Shown here: positions 52,688 through 61,967 of the stretch, piece after piece
Position numbering within the stretch: the stretch's first letter is position 1
Layout: each line of letters opens with the position of its first letter
Origin: an uncultured Clostridia bacterium
Lineage (GTDB): Bacteria > Bacillota > Clostridia > Oscillospirales > Acutalibacteraceae
Assembly (NCBI GenBank): GCA_944384815.1
Contig: CALWUW010000025.1
Coordinates: 62,001 to 126,000 of the forward strand
Reading direction: 5' to 3'
DNA: 64,000 bases
Made by a program: the position numbers and the translations under genes
Notes under the pieces: generated by a model
The model's input: the letters and a program-made list of their open reading frames with translations, nothing else
Told to the model about the DNA's origin: nothing
Database searches by the model: none

Positions 52688-55600
52688 CAGGATTCCTCCT
52701 TTCCGCAAAGCTCTTTCAAAACTTCTTCCCGATCCCAGCTTTTCATCTCCCGCTGAGGCTGGCTGTCTTCCCGCCCGCATACCGCTCCGTAAGGGCACCA
52801 CTGGCAGGCGTTATAGGAATCTCCCGAAAGGGGGATCGTCTCCACGTGCCCCTTCTGCAGTTCCTCCGCCATTTGGCGGACGGTTTCCCGCACTTTTTCC
52901 AGAATTTTTTCCATTTCCCGCTGGGTCACCACAGAGTCTCTCCGGGAAGGGGCTCCGTTTTTCAGCGTAACCGGGATATACTGCCCTTCGCCCTTGGACT
53001 CCATAGCCGTCAGCACAGAGGGGTCGTCCACCAAAAGGCCTTTCATACGCAGCGCCTTTTTCCGCTGGGAAAGGACCTTTTCCGCCGTCTCTTTATGGCT
53101 CACGGAAATTCGGGGATCCGACGCCGGAACATACAGGATCCCCGCCGGGACGCAGGGCCCGCCATAGCGCGCCGCTCCGGTTTCCCATAAAGCCGCCAGA
53201 TACAGCAGCATCTGCATATTAACCCCATAAATCACATCCGAAAGCCGAAAGTCCTTTTTCCCGGTTTTATAGTCAATGATCCGGAGATATTGCTCCCCGT
53301 TCTGGCGAAACAGATCTACCCGGTCAATTTTCCCCTGCACGGAAACACTTCCTTCCGGCAGAGGGATCGTCAAAGGCGGAATGCCAGACGCGCCTACTTC
53401 CAGCTCAAAATCCACCGGCACAAATTCGCTTTGGGCCAGTTCCTCAGCCACATGGGCCAGGATAGTTGCCGCGGCGTGGATCAAACGATCCAGCATCCAT
53501 AAAAAGCGGGCGTTTTTGTTTTCCCGGCCTCCCAGTTTTTCCTGGGTGTAGCGATCCAGCAGTTTCTGAACCAAATCCTCCATCTCCTGCCGGGACATTG
53601 CGGCCAGCGTTTCCGCATCTGTGTTTCGGAAGGTCTGCTCCAGAAGATAGTGCATAATGCTTCCGTATTCCAGCGCATCCATTTCCGCCGCCCGTTCTTC
53701 CTTCACTCCCAGGCCGTACCGGCAAAAGTATTGAAACCGGCATAAGTGAAAGGTTTCCACCTGCGTGGGAGAAAGAAGCATTTGCTCCCCAAAAAGCGCC
53801 TTGGATGTTTCCTCGTTCTCAAATCGTTTCGGGGCAGGGGAAGCCACCTTGTCCAAGGCGGAAAATCTTTTTCCGTAATCCGGATCCTGCCGGAAATATT
53901 GCTCCAAAGCGGCGGAAAAAGGCGTATTTTTCCCAAAATTTCGGGCAGCCGCCCCAAAGGCACTGGGTTTGGAATTGGCCAGATACAGCGGCGGCAGTGT
54001 TTCTTCTCTCCAATGCGGGATTCCGGGAAGGACCGCTTCCGTTTCCATAATCAAGGAAGAAGGCTCTCCCCCTTCTCCGGCGCCGGAATAGGTTATGTAC
54101 AGCCGCTGGGAAGGCAGGGATAAAGCGGTATAAGCTAAAAACCGTTCCTGCACGGCGCTTCCGATCAAGGTTTCGTTCAGCGGGATTCCCAAACCGATCA
54201 GCTCCCGGCGTTCCATGCCGCTGAAGATTCCTTCTCCGTGCATGGCGGCGGGAAATTCCCCCTGCCTTGCTCCAAGCAGGATCACCACCTTGGGGTTTTC
54301 CAGCCGCATCCGGTCCGCGGAACTGATGGTCACCTGATCCAGTTTTTGAGGAATGCTGGCGATCCGCGCGGAGGAGATTACCAAACGAAGAAGCTCGGTG
54401 AACCGAAGGATCCCTGGCACGAATTTTCCCATAACCAGGGCGCACTGGTCCAACACTTCCATCAAAATATCCCAGGAACGCAGCAGCCTCTGCTCCAGAT
54501 CCCCCTGGCCCAACTGTTCCAGGCGATCCGCCATCTCCTTTACATACCGGGAAATCTGCCAGGTATCCAGCAGATGATACAGGGCCCGGGCGCAGTCTTC
54601 GCCGGAGGCTTCCTTCAGTTTTCCCCGCAGCGTTTTCAGCGGACCCATCAGGGTGTTCCGATCTTCCTCTAAGGCCTGAAGCTGCCGGCGGTCCTGCTCC
54701 GTCCATTCTTCCTGAAACCCTCTGGGGTGCTTTGTAAAGGGCGTTTCCCATTCTTCCCGGTTCACTGACCAAAGGTACGCATAGTTTTCCATCCGGGCGA
54801 TAGCTTCTTCCGAAAACGGCAAAAGCCCCGTTTTCATCACCAGCAAAAGATCCTCCGTTCGCCATCCAAAACGAACGGCCTGCAGCGCCGCAAGAACCAT
54901 CCGCATCAGGGGCTCATTTTCCATAGGGCGGGGATCATCCAGAAAAAACGGAATGTCCCGGGAAGAAAAAGCTTCCTCCAAAAGCACCGCGTACGGCGCC
55001 GTACTTCTGGCCACCACAGCGAAATCCCGGTAACGATATCCTTTCTCTATAACCAGATTTCGGATGGTCGCCGCCGCGAATTCTCCTTCGTCAAACAGAT
55101 CCGCTCCCCGGTAGATCACCACGGAAGGCTCCTCTTCCGTAGAGACTCCGGCTTTCTGCGGGCGGTATACAGAAGCCTCCAGCGCCTTCAGCTCGTTTGA
55201 AGCATAACGGACGCCTGCGGGCAGATATACATACGGCGCTACGGGAACGTCGTTTTCCTTGGCCATACGCTTCACATGGGAAGCCGTTTGCTGCACCAGG
55301 GAAAACAGCCCCACTCCCCGCTCCTGGTCCTGAGGGGAATCGGCACAGAGAGAAATCTCCACATGGTCCGCCTGCTGCAGCATGATCCGGAGAATACCGT
55401 ATTCCTGCACGGTAAAGCTGGCAAAGGAATCCAAAAGCACAAGGCTCCCCTTAAAGAATCCCTTTTCCACCAATATATCCGGAATACGGGAAAGATCATC
55501 CAAAGGATCCACACAGCTTTCCGCCACTAAAGCGTCGTACGCCATAAGGATCCTGGAAATTTCCACCGTCTTCCGCCGGAGGGTCCCCTCGGGAAGCTTT

Positions 55601-56028
55601 TGGGCCGCCTGCTCCAATTTTTCAGGAGAAACGGCGCACCGCTTCAGCTCTTCCGCCGTTTCCAGAAGCATTCCGATTATTTCCGTATTCTCGGCTTTCC
55701 GGCGGTAAAAATCCAGCTGCTCCTTTGTCTGCTCCAAAGCAAGGCTCATAAAAATACAGCGGCCGCCGTCCTCCAGCCTGCGGCCTGCGGCTCCGCCGTA
55801 TTGCCGGAAGACTTCATCCGCCAAACGGGAAAAACTCAGCACATGGATCTTCCTTGCCTGCCGCGCCCCTAAAAGCTGCAGCATGGCCCGCTCCGTTTCA
55901 AACGAGAACTGCTCCGGCACAATGTAATACACCGGCCTTTCCGGCGCTTCCTGCAAAGACGCTTTCGCCCGCTGCCGCATATACATGGTTTTTCCGCTTC
56001 CTGCCCGCCCCAGAATCAAATGCAGCAT
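52687..56028 (-). CDS. addB: ATP-dependent helicase/nuclease subunit B
   Basis: 1113 residues. Partner of AddA with Walker A LGRAGSGKT at 7-15 and inactive-helicase fold, then a nuclease domain with IDYKTGKKDF. Cysteines fit the AddB 4Fe-4S staple: one in TFHLCRFQYFC (with a second nearby) and C-x2-C-x5-C in CQWCPYGAVC near the C-terminus. Starts ATG 56028; the addA ATG overlaps its stop. Confidence 0.97.
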   Translation of the reverse strand: MLHLILGRAGSGKTMYMRQRAKASLQEAPERPVYYIVPEQFSFETERAMLQLLGARQARKIHVLSFSRLADEVFRQYGGAAGRRLEDGGRCIFMSLALEQTKEQLDFYRRKAENTEIIGMLLETAEELKRCAVSPEKLEQAAQKLPEGTLRRKTVEISRILMAYDALVAESCVDPLDDLSRIPDILVEKGFFKGSLVLLDSFASFTVQEYGILRIMLQQADHVEISLCADSPQDQERGVGLFSLVQQTASHVKRMAKENDVPVAPYVYLPAGVRYASNELKALEASVYRPQKAGVSTEEEPSVVIYRGADLFDEGEFAAATIRNLVIEKGYRYRDFAVVARSTAPYAVLLEEAFSSRDIPFFLDDPRPMENEPLMRMVLAALQAVRFGWRTEDLLLVMKTGLLPFSEEAIARMENYAYLWSVNREEWETPFTKHPRGFQEEWTEQDRRQLQALEEDRNTLMGPLKTLRGKLKEASGEDCARALYHLLDTWQISRYVKEMADRLEQLGQGDLEQRLLRSWDILMEVLDQCALVMGKFVPGILRFTELLRLVISSARIASIPQKLDQVTISSADRMRLENPKVVILLGARQGEFPAAMHGEGIFSGMERRELIGLGIPLNETLIGSAVQERFLAYTALSLPSQRLYITYSGAGEGGEPSSLIMETEAVLPGIPHWREETLPPLYLANSKPSAFGAAARNFGKNTPFSAALEQYFRQDPDYGKRFSALDKVASPAPKRFENEETSKALFGEQMLLSPTQVETFHLCRFQYFCRYGLGVKEERAAEMDALEYGSIMHYLLEQTFRNTDAETLAAMSRQEMEDLVQKLLDRYTQEKLGGRENKNARFLWMLDRLIHAAATILAHVAEELAQSEFVPVDFELEVGASGIPPLTIPLPEGSVSVQGKIDRVDLFRQNGEQYLRIIDYKTGKKDFRLSDVIYGVNMQMLLYLAALWETGAARYGGPCVPAGILYVPASDPRISVSHKETAEKVLSQRKKALRMKGLLVDDPSVLTAMESKGEGQYIPVTLKNGAPSRRDSVVTQREMEKILEKVRETVRQMAEELQKGHVETIPLSGDSYNACQWCPYGAVCGREDSQPQREMKSWDREEVLKELCGKEES

Positions 56029-56082
56029 AGATTTCTCCCTTTCTTTTCGCCCTTGTTTCTTTCTGTGAATTCATTGTAACAC

Positions 56083-56118
56083 AATGGGTTCAGGAAAACC
56101 AGTTTTCCCGAACCCATT
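56083..56118 (-). terminator. Hairpin at the spoIIR 3' end
   Basis: AATGGGTTC (56083-56091) with GAACCCATT (56110-56118), extended by GGAAAAC/GTTTTCC with single mismatches. It overlaps the spoIIR stop codon. The following minus-strand bases GTGTTACAATG are not a T-run, so termination is uncertain; it may protect the 3' end. Confidence 0.55.
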
Positions 56119-56764
56119 CGTAAATTTCCCAGATCTTAAACCGCAGTTCATAACCGGAGGTGTGCACCGCGTCCATCTCTCCCGGGGAGAGCACTTCTTC
56201 CATCTCCGGGGTATCCTCCGCCGCAGGGAGGCACAAAGCCGGAAACAGCATGCACCACCAATTCTGCCCTTCGCCCTTGCCGATCACCACACGCAAAGCG
56301 TCGTATTTCCCGGCAGGCAGGGTCACGTCCCCATATGTCCGGGTTGGAAAATACACCTGCTCCGTTTCCACCCGCACGGAATAGGAATACCCCTGCTGGC
56401 GTATTTTTTCCTCCGCGGCCTGCTGGAGCTCTCCCAGGGAAGCCTGCAGTTTCTCCAAAGCTTCTTCCTTATTGGAAACCCCTTTCATCAACGGGGATAC
56501 CTGCTTCAAAATATGGTCCCGCACCTGAAGCTTCAACGCCTGGTCCTCCGCGGAATCGGAATTGGCCAGCACATGGAGGCGAACAATGTTCTCCGGCAGC
56601 TGCTGGCACGCCCCGGCAAACCCGGAAAAGGAGAACAGCACCGCCAGAAGCATGCCGGAAACTATTGCCTTCTCCCAGAGTTTCCATCCGTTTTTTCCTT
56701 CTTTTTTCCACGAAAAAAAGCCCGTCCCTTTTGGATCCATGGAAAGCTTATGTTTGCGCCACAT
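56090..56764 (-). CDS. spoIIR: Stage II sporulation protein R
   Basis: 224 residues. Made in the forespore and exported, SpoIIR triggers SpoIIGA to process pro-sigma-E in the mother cell. N-terminal basic segment, one membrane/signal helix (about 33-51), then the domain ENIVRLHVLANSDSAEDQALKLQVRDHILKQVSPLM and the C-terminal RFKIWEIYEWVREN. A hairpin covering its ribosome-binding site lies just upstream. Neighbour of ispE, a frequent pairing in Clostridia. Its presence marks an endospore lineage, though alone it does not prove sporulation. Confidence 0.95.
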   Translation of the reverse strand: MWRKHKLSMDPKGTGFFSWKKEGKNGWKLWEKAIVSGMLLAVLFSFSGFAGACQQLPENIVRLHVLANSDSAEDQALKLQVRDHILKQVSPLMKGVSNKEEALEKLQASLGELQQAAEEKIRQQGYSYSVRVETEQVYFPTRTYGDVTLPAGKYDALRVVIGKGEGQNWWCMLFPALCLPAAEDTPEMEEVLSPGEMDAVHTSGYELRFKIWEIYEWVRENWFS

Positions 56765-56765
56765 T

Positions 56766-56816
56766 AAAAGCCCACCTTTCCTTTTCTTTTATGTACTGGG
56801 GAAAGTATGGGCTTTT
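56766..56816 (-). promoter_or_regulatory. Hairpin enclosing the spoIIR ribosome-binding site
   Basis: TGGGCTTTT (56808-56816) pairs with AAAAGCCCA (56766-56774), and GGAAAG (56800-56805) with CTTTCC (56776-56781), total 15 bp around an AT-rich loop. On the mRNA the 3' arm carries GGAAAGGTGG, the only plausible Shine-Dalgarno, and the ATG follows directly. It could act as the ispE terminator (only four T), or block spoIIR translation. Confidence 0.6.
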
Positions 56817-56852
56817 TTCCATATTTTATACAAAGGCTCCCGGCCTCTGCTT

Positions 56853-57737
56853 TTATAAAATTGCCGGAAATGGGACGCACAGAAAAGCTTTTCGCCCTTG
56901 GGACAAAAGCTTTTCCCTGCAGCATTCCGCTTCCTGGGATGTGGGAGAAAACAATCCGTACACCGCCGAACCGCTTCCGCTCATCAAGGCTCCCGCCGCT
57001 CCCCCGGCCAGCATCTCTTTCCGGATAGCTTCCACTTCCGGCAGGCAGCAAAGCTCCTGGAAATCATTGCCCAGGGCACGGCCAATATCTGAAAGCGAGC
57101 CGGTTTCCAAAGCCCGGAGCACATCTTTCGTATATCCCTGCTGCCGAAATGGGCGCTGATCCGCCTGGGCATAAGCCGCTGCCGTGCTGACCCCTGCAAG
57201 AGGTTTGCACAGCAGGATCCGGCAATCCGGCATAGGAGGCAGAGAAGTCAGCCGGTCTCCGATGCCTTCCGCCAGAGCCAGGCCGCCTTCCACGCAAAAA
57301 GGAACGTCCGCTCCCACCTGCTTTCCCATTTCCCGAAGCTTTTCCGGGGATAATCCCGCCTGATACAGACGGTTGGCCCCCCGAAGGAAAGCCGCCGCGT
57401 CGGCGCTTCCTCCTCCAAGCCCCGCCTGGGAAGGGATCGCCTTCTCCAGTTCCACCCGAACCCCGGGAAAACCCGTTTCCCGAAGAAAGATCTCCGCCGC
57501 TTTCCAAACCGTATTTCTCTCATCCAGAGGGATTTCTTCCTCCCGGCAGAAAAGGTGGATCCCCTCCGCTTTTTCCATGCGCAGGGTATCACAAAGAGAA
57601 ACCGACTGCATGACCATCCGCAGATCATGGTACCCATCTTCCCGTTTGCCCAGAATATCCAGGCTCAGGTTGATTTTGGCCGGGGCCTGCTCTGTCAGCA
57701 CCATTTCCGTTTGCCATAAAACACGTTTCCCTTGCAT
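56853..57737 (-). CDS. ispE: 4-diphosphocytidyl-2-C-methyl-D-erythritol kinase
   Basis: 294 residues, GHMP kinase of the MEP isoprenoid pathway. N-terminal APAKINLSLDILGKREDGYHDLRMVMQSVSL, ATP-binding IPSQAGLGGGSADAAAFL, and C-terminal LMSGSGSAVYGLF. ATG 57737 has AAGGAG 8 nt upstream. Confirms the non-mevalonate route. Confidence 0.97.
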   Translation of the reverse strand: MQGKRVLWQTEMVLTEQAPAKINLSLDILGKREDGYHDLRMVMQSVSLCDTLRMEKAEGIHLFCREEEIPLDERNTVWKAAEIFLRETGFPGVRVELEKAIPSQAGLGGGSADAAAFLRGANRLYQAGLSPEKLREMGKQVGADVPFCVEGGLALAEGIGDRLTSLPPMPDCRILLCKPLAGVSTAAAYAQADQRPFRQQGYTKDVLRALETGSLSDIGRALGNDFQELCCLPEVEAIRKEMLAGGAAGALMSGSGSAVYGLFSPTSQEAECCREKLLSQGRKAFLCVPFPAIL

Positions 57738-57785
57738 ATTCCGGACTCCTTTTTTCAAACATTCCGAAGCTTTGCCGGGGCAGGC

Positions 57786-58931
57786 TTAAAGCCGGAACAG
57801 CGGCAGCCTGCGAATATCAATGGCCTGATGGGGGCACATTTCGTGGCAGCAATAACAGCGAATGCAGCGGCTGTAATCGATTTCCGCCTTCTTTTCCCGA
57901 ACCTTCACGGTGTGCTGGGGGCAGCTTTCCGCGCATTTTCCACAGCCTACGCAGTCTTCCCTGCGAATTTTCGGCGCCGGCGCCGCCAGGCGGGAAGCCA
58001 AGGGGCGAAGAAACCGGGGAAGATGTTCAATAAAATCCGCCGTTTTGGATTCCGGCTGCAGGAAGTCTTTCTGGATAAAACGCTCCAAAGGCTCGCCTAA
58101 GATTTCCACCGTTTCCACGCTCTTTCCGCAGGCGCCTCTGCGTATCCCCGCCTGCAGCGTGGGGATTTTCTCCGGATCCATCCCCACCATGGCCGCACAG
58201 CAGAGATCCACCGCAAAGGGGTTCCGCCCGGAAAGGATCGCACCTACAAAGCGAGGGCGTCCGCCGGTGGGGCCGTTTCCTTCCATGGCCGTTACGGCGT
58301 CCACCACGGAGAGGGCAGGTTTTACCCCGCAGCAAAGATCCGTCAGCATCTCTCCAAACCGAGGTTTTTCCGGGAAACGACAATGAAGCTCCGGTTTCAT
58401 CAGCCCCGGCACAACGCCGAACAGATTTTTTACCGCGGCGCTGAGGCCCGTCATACAATGGCTTTTCAGCTTGCAAATATTTACCACCGCATCCGCTTCC
58501 AAAACAGGGCGAATCACCGTAAAGCCCTTGCACAAAACCCCATCCGGCACTTTCAGCTCTCCGTAGGAGCAGTCATAATTCAGCTCCAACCCATAGGTTT
58601 CCGCCATTTCCGTATAGCCGGTCTCCTGATAAATGGACCGCAGGGTAGAAGGGGTATACCTTCCTCCGGAGCTTTCCGCAATCAAAACCGTGGCGCCCAG
58701 CTCCTGGACGCATTTGGCCACGGCAGCCGTTACCAAAGGATGGGTAACCACGGCGGCTTCCGGAGAAGACTTCATCACCAAATTCGGCTTCAGCACCACT
58801 TTCATCCCCGGCCGGATACACTCTTCCGCCCGAATCCGGGAAAATTGCTGGCGGATACACTGATAAAGCTGCTCATATTCATATTCTCCGCAAGCGTTCA
58901 GGCATACCGCGCGATTCTGTTCCTGCTGCAT
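57786..58931 (-). CDS. DUF362 protein with C-terminal 2x[4Fe-4S] ferredoxin domain
   Basis: 381 residues. DUF362 domain (about 10-300) with VVLKPNLVMKSSPEAAVVTHP, NICKLKSHCMTGLSAAVKNLFGVVPG and a conserved Cys-rich loop, then a ferredoxin domain: CVGCGKCAESCP and CIRCYCCHEMCP. Likely cytoplasmic, handling electrons or a redox-coupled reaction; no substrate is known. Sits 48 nt from ispE and 54 nt from the aminotransferase on the same strand. Confidence 0.92.
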   Translation of the reverse strand: MQQEQNRAVCLNACGEYEYEQLYQCIRQQFSRIRAEECIRPGMKVVLKPNLVMKSSPEAAVVTHPLVTAAVAKCVQELGATVLIAESSGGRYTPSTLRSIYQETGYTEMAETYGLELNYDCSYGELKVPDGVLCKGFTVIRPVLEADAVVNICKLKSHCMTGLSAAVKNLFGVVPGLMKPELHCRFPEKPRFGEMLTDLCCGVKPALSVVDAVTAMEGNGPTGGRPRFVGAILSGRNPFAVDLCCAAMVGMDPEKIPTLQAGIRRGACGKSVETVEILGEPLERFIQKDFLQPESKTADFIEHLPRFLRPLASRLAAPAPKIRREDCVGCGKCAESCPQHTVKVREKKAEIDYSRCIRCYCCHEMCPHQAIDIRRLPLFRL

Positions 58932-58985
58932 GGGATGGTTCCTCCTCTTTGCCTTCGGGCACTCTATAAGCGAGAGATAGCCCGG

Positions 58986-60155
58986 TTAAAGTGTTTTCAA
59001 AAAATGCTCGATCCGGGAAAGCGCTTCCGTAATATGGCGGATGGAATACGAGTAGGAAACGCGCACAAATCCTTCTCCGCAAGCGCCGAAAGCATTTCCG
59101 GGAACTACCGCCACCCGTTCCGCATAAATCAGTTTTTCACAAAACTCCTCGCTGCTGAGCCCGGTGCTTTTTATGCAGGGGAACACATAAAAGGCACCTT
59201 CCGGACGGAAACAGGTCAGCCCCATCTTATTTAAGGAATCCACCAAAAGGCAGCGCCGCATATCGTATTGCTCCCGCATATTTTCAATGTCGCTGTCCCC
59301 GTTGCGCAGGGCCTCAATGGCGGCATACTGGGCTGTAGTAGGCGCGCTCATAATCGCATACTGGTGCAGCTTGGTCATTTGCCCGATAATCTCTTTGGAC
59401 CCCAAAGCATATCCCAAACGCCAGCCGGTCATGGCAAAGGTCTTGGAAAAGCCGTTGACCACGATGGTTCTCTCTTTCATGCCGTCTATGGCCGCAAAGC
59501 TCACATGGGAGGTTTCCCCATAGGTCAGTTCGCCGTAGATCTCATCAGAAAGTACAAACAGATCGTGCTTTTGCACTACCTTGGCGATTTCTTCCAGATG
59601 CTGGCGGCGCATTACCGCGCCGGTGGGGTTATTGGGGAAGGGCAGGATCAGCATCTTGGTTTTCGGGGTGATTTTTTCTTCCAGCTCTTCCGCCGTAAGA
59701 CGAAACTCATTTTCCGCCTTGGTTTCCAGAATCACCGGAACACCCCCGGCCATTTGCGTCAGGGGTACATAGCAGACAAAACTGGGTTGGGGGATCAGCA
59801 CCTCGTCTCCGGGATTCAGCATAGTACGCAAGCAGGCATCAATAGCTTCGCTTCCTCCCACCGTTACCAGCACCTGGGAATCCGGATGGTATTCCACTTT
59901 ATACTTCCGGCGAAACCAGCGGGCAATTTCCTGCCGCAGCTCCGAAAATCCCCGGTTGGGGGAATACCAGGTCTTCCCATCTTCCAAAGAGCGAACTCCT
60001 TCCTCCCGAACATGCCAGGGGGTGGTAAAATCCGGTTCGCCAATGGAAAGAGAAATCACGTTATCCATTTCATTGGCAATATCGAAAAATTTCCGGATCC
60101 CGGAAGGCGGGACGCTGAGAATTTCCCGATTCATAACAGAACGGTAATCAATCAC
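58986..60155 (-). CDS. PLP-dependent aminotransferase, class I/II
   Basis: 389 residues, fold type I. SIGEPDFTTPWHV near the N-terminus, YSPNRGFSELR, PFPNNPTGAVM, the PLP-binding lysine in NGFSKTFAMTGWRLGYALG, and FVRVSYSYSIRHI with the carboxylate-binding arginine. Close to the aspartate/aromatic aminotransferase subfamily (PatA-like); the amino acid substrate cannot be fixed. GTG 60155 has AAGGAG 8 nt upstream and overlaps the regulator gene by 8 nt. Confidence 0.93.
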   Translation of the reverse strand: MIDYRSVMNREILSVPPSGIRKFFDIANEMDNVISLSIGEPDFTTPWHVREEGVRSLEDGKTWYSPNRGFSELRQEIARWFRRKYKVEYHPDSQVLVTVGGSEAIDACLRTMLNPGDEVLIPQPSFVCYVPLTQMAGGVPVILETKAENEFRLTAEELEEKITPKTKMLILPFPNNPTGAVMRRQHLEEIAKVVQKHDLFVLSDEIYGELTYGETSHVSFAAIDGMKERTIVVNGFSKTFAMTGWRLGYALGSKEIIGQMTKLHQYAIMSAPTTAQYAAIEALRNGDSDIENMREQYDMRRCLLVDSLNKMGLTCFRPEGAFYVFPCIKSTGLSSEEFCEKLIYAERVAVVPGNAFGACGEGFVRVSYSYSIRHITEALSRIEHFLKTL

Positions 60156-60633
60156 AGAGCACACTCCTTCTCTCGTCCTGTTCATTTTCGCTTTCCAGAA
60201 TCACGCCGCCTTCTTTATAACGGGTAAGGATAAAGTGCGTCGCCGTGGAAAGCACCGACTCCAGAGTGGAAAGCCGTTTGGCTACAAACATAGCGATCTC
60301 CTGCATGCTCTGTCCGTTTACCCGGACCGCCAGGTCAAACCCGCCGGACATCAGATACACGCTCTCCACTTCTTCAAACTGCATGATCCGGTTGGCGATT
60401 TCATCAAATCCCCGATCCCTTTTCGGCGATACTTTCAGTTCGATCAGCGCGGAAGCGTGGTTGGCATCCGCCTTTTCCCAGTTGATAATGGTGTTGTATC
60501 CCCGGATCACGCCCTCTTTTTCGTAGGCTGCAATCTGTTCCCGGACACTTTCCTCCGTAGTGTTCAGCATAACAGCCAGCTGCTGGCAGCTGAGTCGTGC
60601 GTTTTCATTCAGTAATTTCAGCAATTTATCCAT
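60148..60633 (-). CDS. Lrp/AsnC family transcriptional regulator
   Basis: 161 residues. N-terminal winged helix-turn-helix (MDKLLKLLNENARLSCQQLAVMLNTTEESVREQIAAYEKEGVIRGY) and C-terminal RAM ligand domain (SALIELKVSP, VYLMSGGFDLAVRVNG). Likely senses an amino acid and controls the coupled aminotransferase and itself. ATG 60633 with GGAGGG 6 nt upstream. Its 5' leader can form a double-stem structure. Confidence 0.94.
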   Translation of the reverse strand: MDKLLKLLNENARLSCQQLAVMLNTTEESVREQIAAYEKEGVIRGYNTIINWEKADANHASALIELKVSPKRDRGFDEIANRIMQFEEVESVYLMSGGFDLAVRVNGQSMQEIAMFVAKRLSTLESVLSTATHFILTRYKEGGVILESENEQDERRSVLCD

Positions 60634-60655
60634 AAAGATCCCTCCGTTTAAGTGG

Positions 60656-60716
60656 GCACCACGTCTTCTTTTGGAAGCAGCGCAAAATCTTTTCCTTGAT
60701 TTTGCAGACGCCGTGC
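60656..60716 (-). promoter_or_regulatory. Two-tier hairpin in the lrp leader
   Basis: Inner stem GCAAAATC/GATTTTGC (60682-60689 with 60698-60705), outer stem GCAC and CGTCT (60656-60659, 60662-60666) with AGACG and GTGC (60706-60710, 60713-60716). It ends ~10 nt before the Shine-Dalgarno sequence. Confidence 0.6.
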
Positions 60717-60730
60717 GGATTTTGTTTTTT

Positions 60731-60759
60731 ATTATAGCGAAAATCAACTTCTCTTGCAA
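60731..60759 (-). promoter_or_regulatory. Sigma-A promoter of lrp-aminotransferase
   Basis: On the minus strand TTGCAA (60754-60759), 17-nt spacer, TATAAT (60731-60736). Confidence 0.82.
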
Positions 60760-60785
60760 CGATTGACGTAAAATTAACTACCCCT

Positions 60786-60836
60786 GTAAAAAGCAAACGA
60801 GCTTTCCGCCGGAGGATCCCGCACAAAAGCTCGTTT
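60786..60836 (-). terminator. Terminator of the PHP gene
   Basis: 11-bp stem AAACGAGCTTT (60795-60805) with AAAGCTCGTTT (60826-60836), 20-nt loop, then GCTTTTTAC on the minus strand. Confidence 0.78.
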
Positions 60837-60848
60837 TCGGCATACTTT

Positions 60849-61667
60849 TTACTCAATGGGAAGGAATACAGGTTTTCTGCGGCTGAATACGGTAAAATAC
60901 CGGAACCCTGCCTGAGAAAGCAGAGAAAGCCCGGTTTCGATCCCGGAACCAATATCCATCCATCGATGGGCGTCGGATCCAATGGTCACCAGGCGCCCCC
61001 CCAATTCCCGATACCGTTTCAAAAGAGGCAGCTGGGGCATTGTATCTCCCAATTCCTGCCGAAGCCCGGATGTGTTCAGCTCCAACGCCTTATCTTTACG
61101 GATCAGCTCCCGGAGAATACAATCCGTCTGCTCGGAAAATTTTTCCACAGGGACCCGGCGTTTATCCCGGCCCTCTATGTAGCGCCAGGGGTATGTAAGA
61201 TGGGCCAGGGAATCAAAATCCCCCCAGCGGACTGTGGTCATCAGTTCTTCCATATAGTGGTTCAAAAGCTGCTCCAGCTCTCGCTGGGGCATCAAAGAGA
61301 AATCCATAAAGTAGAAATCCTGTTCTCCCGGCAGATTGTGCACGGACGCCAGGACAAAATCAAAATCCATAGAGGAAAGAACATCCCGAGCGGCGTTAAG
61401 ATTCTGAGTGGGCTGCCCCAATTCCACTCCCGCATATACATGCAGGGAATTGTAAGCGCTGGCCGCGTTCCGGGCCTGCAGATACGAATCCCGAACAGAC
61501 TGTTGGTAGCCCTCTTCCCGATAGGTATTGCATTCACAATGGTCCGTAATGGCCACGGCATACATGCCCATTCTGGATGCTCCTTCGCACAAAAGCCCCG
61601 CTGTATCCTGGCCATCGGGAGAACATTTGGTATGCAGATGGCAATCGGAAATATACCGATATTTCAT
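60849..61667 (-). CDS. PHP-domain phosphoesterase (HisK-like histidinol-phosphatase family)
   Basis: 272 residues. Metal-binding PHP motifs: SDCHLHTKCSPDG at the N-terminus, AITDHCE, GVELGQ, LASVHNL, LTYPWRYIEG and TIGSDAHR. Family members hydrolyse histidinol-phosphate in histidine synthesis, but no his genes are here, so the substrate is open. The start is ATG 61667 (AAAGGCGG about 10 nt upstream); the 12 residues before it are not conserved. A single-gene transcript divergent from the ACT gene. Confidence 0.9.
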   Translation of the reverse strand: MKYRYISDCHLHTKCSPDGQDTAGLLCEGASRMGMYAVAITDHCECNTYREEGYQQSVRDSYLQARNAASAYNSLHVYAGVELGQPTQNLNAARDVLSSMDFDFVLASVHNLPGEQDFYFMDFSLMPQRELEQLLNHYMEELMTTVRWGDFDSLAHLTYPWRYIEGRDKRRVPVEKFSEQTDCILRELIRKDKALELNTSGLRQELGDTMPQLPLLKRYRELGGRLVTIGSDAHRWMDIGSGIETGLSLLSQAGFRYFTVFSRRKPVFLPIE

Positions 61668-61967
61668 GGAGAGTAAACCGCCTTTCTTTAATGGAAGACG
61701 CATATACAGCAGCCCGGTTTCCTATTCCTTTTTCTATATCCGCAGCCTTTTATAGAAACGAAATCGTTATAACAATCCTGCCGGGTGCCTGCGTCTGTGT
61801 AATAGCATAACACAAACCGGAAAAAAATCCTACGGATAGGATAAATATGATTCCGGGCGAGAAAAGAGAGTTTTTGAACATTTTGACCACGAAAAACCAC
61901 GGTTGACTTTTTTCTTTTCCTACTCCATAATAAAACAAATGAAACATTTTAAACAGGAGGGACATTT
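61668..61967. other. Divergent intergenic region PHP/ACT
   Basis: About 300 nt. It contains the ACT-gene promoter near its right end. On the minus strand TTGTTA-15-TATAAA (about 61750-61777) is a weak promoter candidate for the PHP gene. No ORF or RNA gene is convincing. Confidence 0.55.
61903..61931 (+). promoter_or_regulatory. Sigma-A promoter of ACT-DUF711 pair
   Basis: TTGACT (61903-61908), 17-nt spacer, CATAAT (61926-61931), then a ~30-nt leader with AGGAGGG. Confidence 0.78.
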
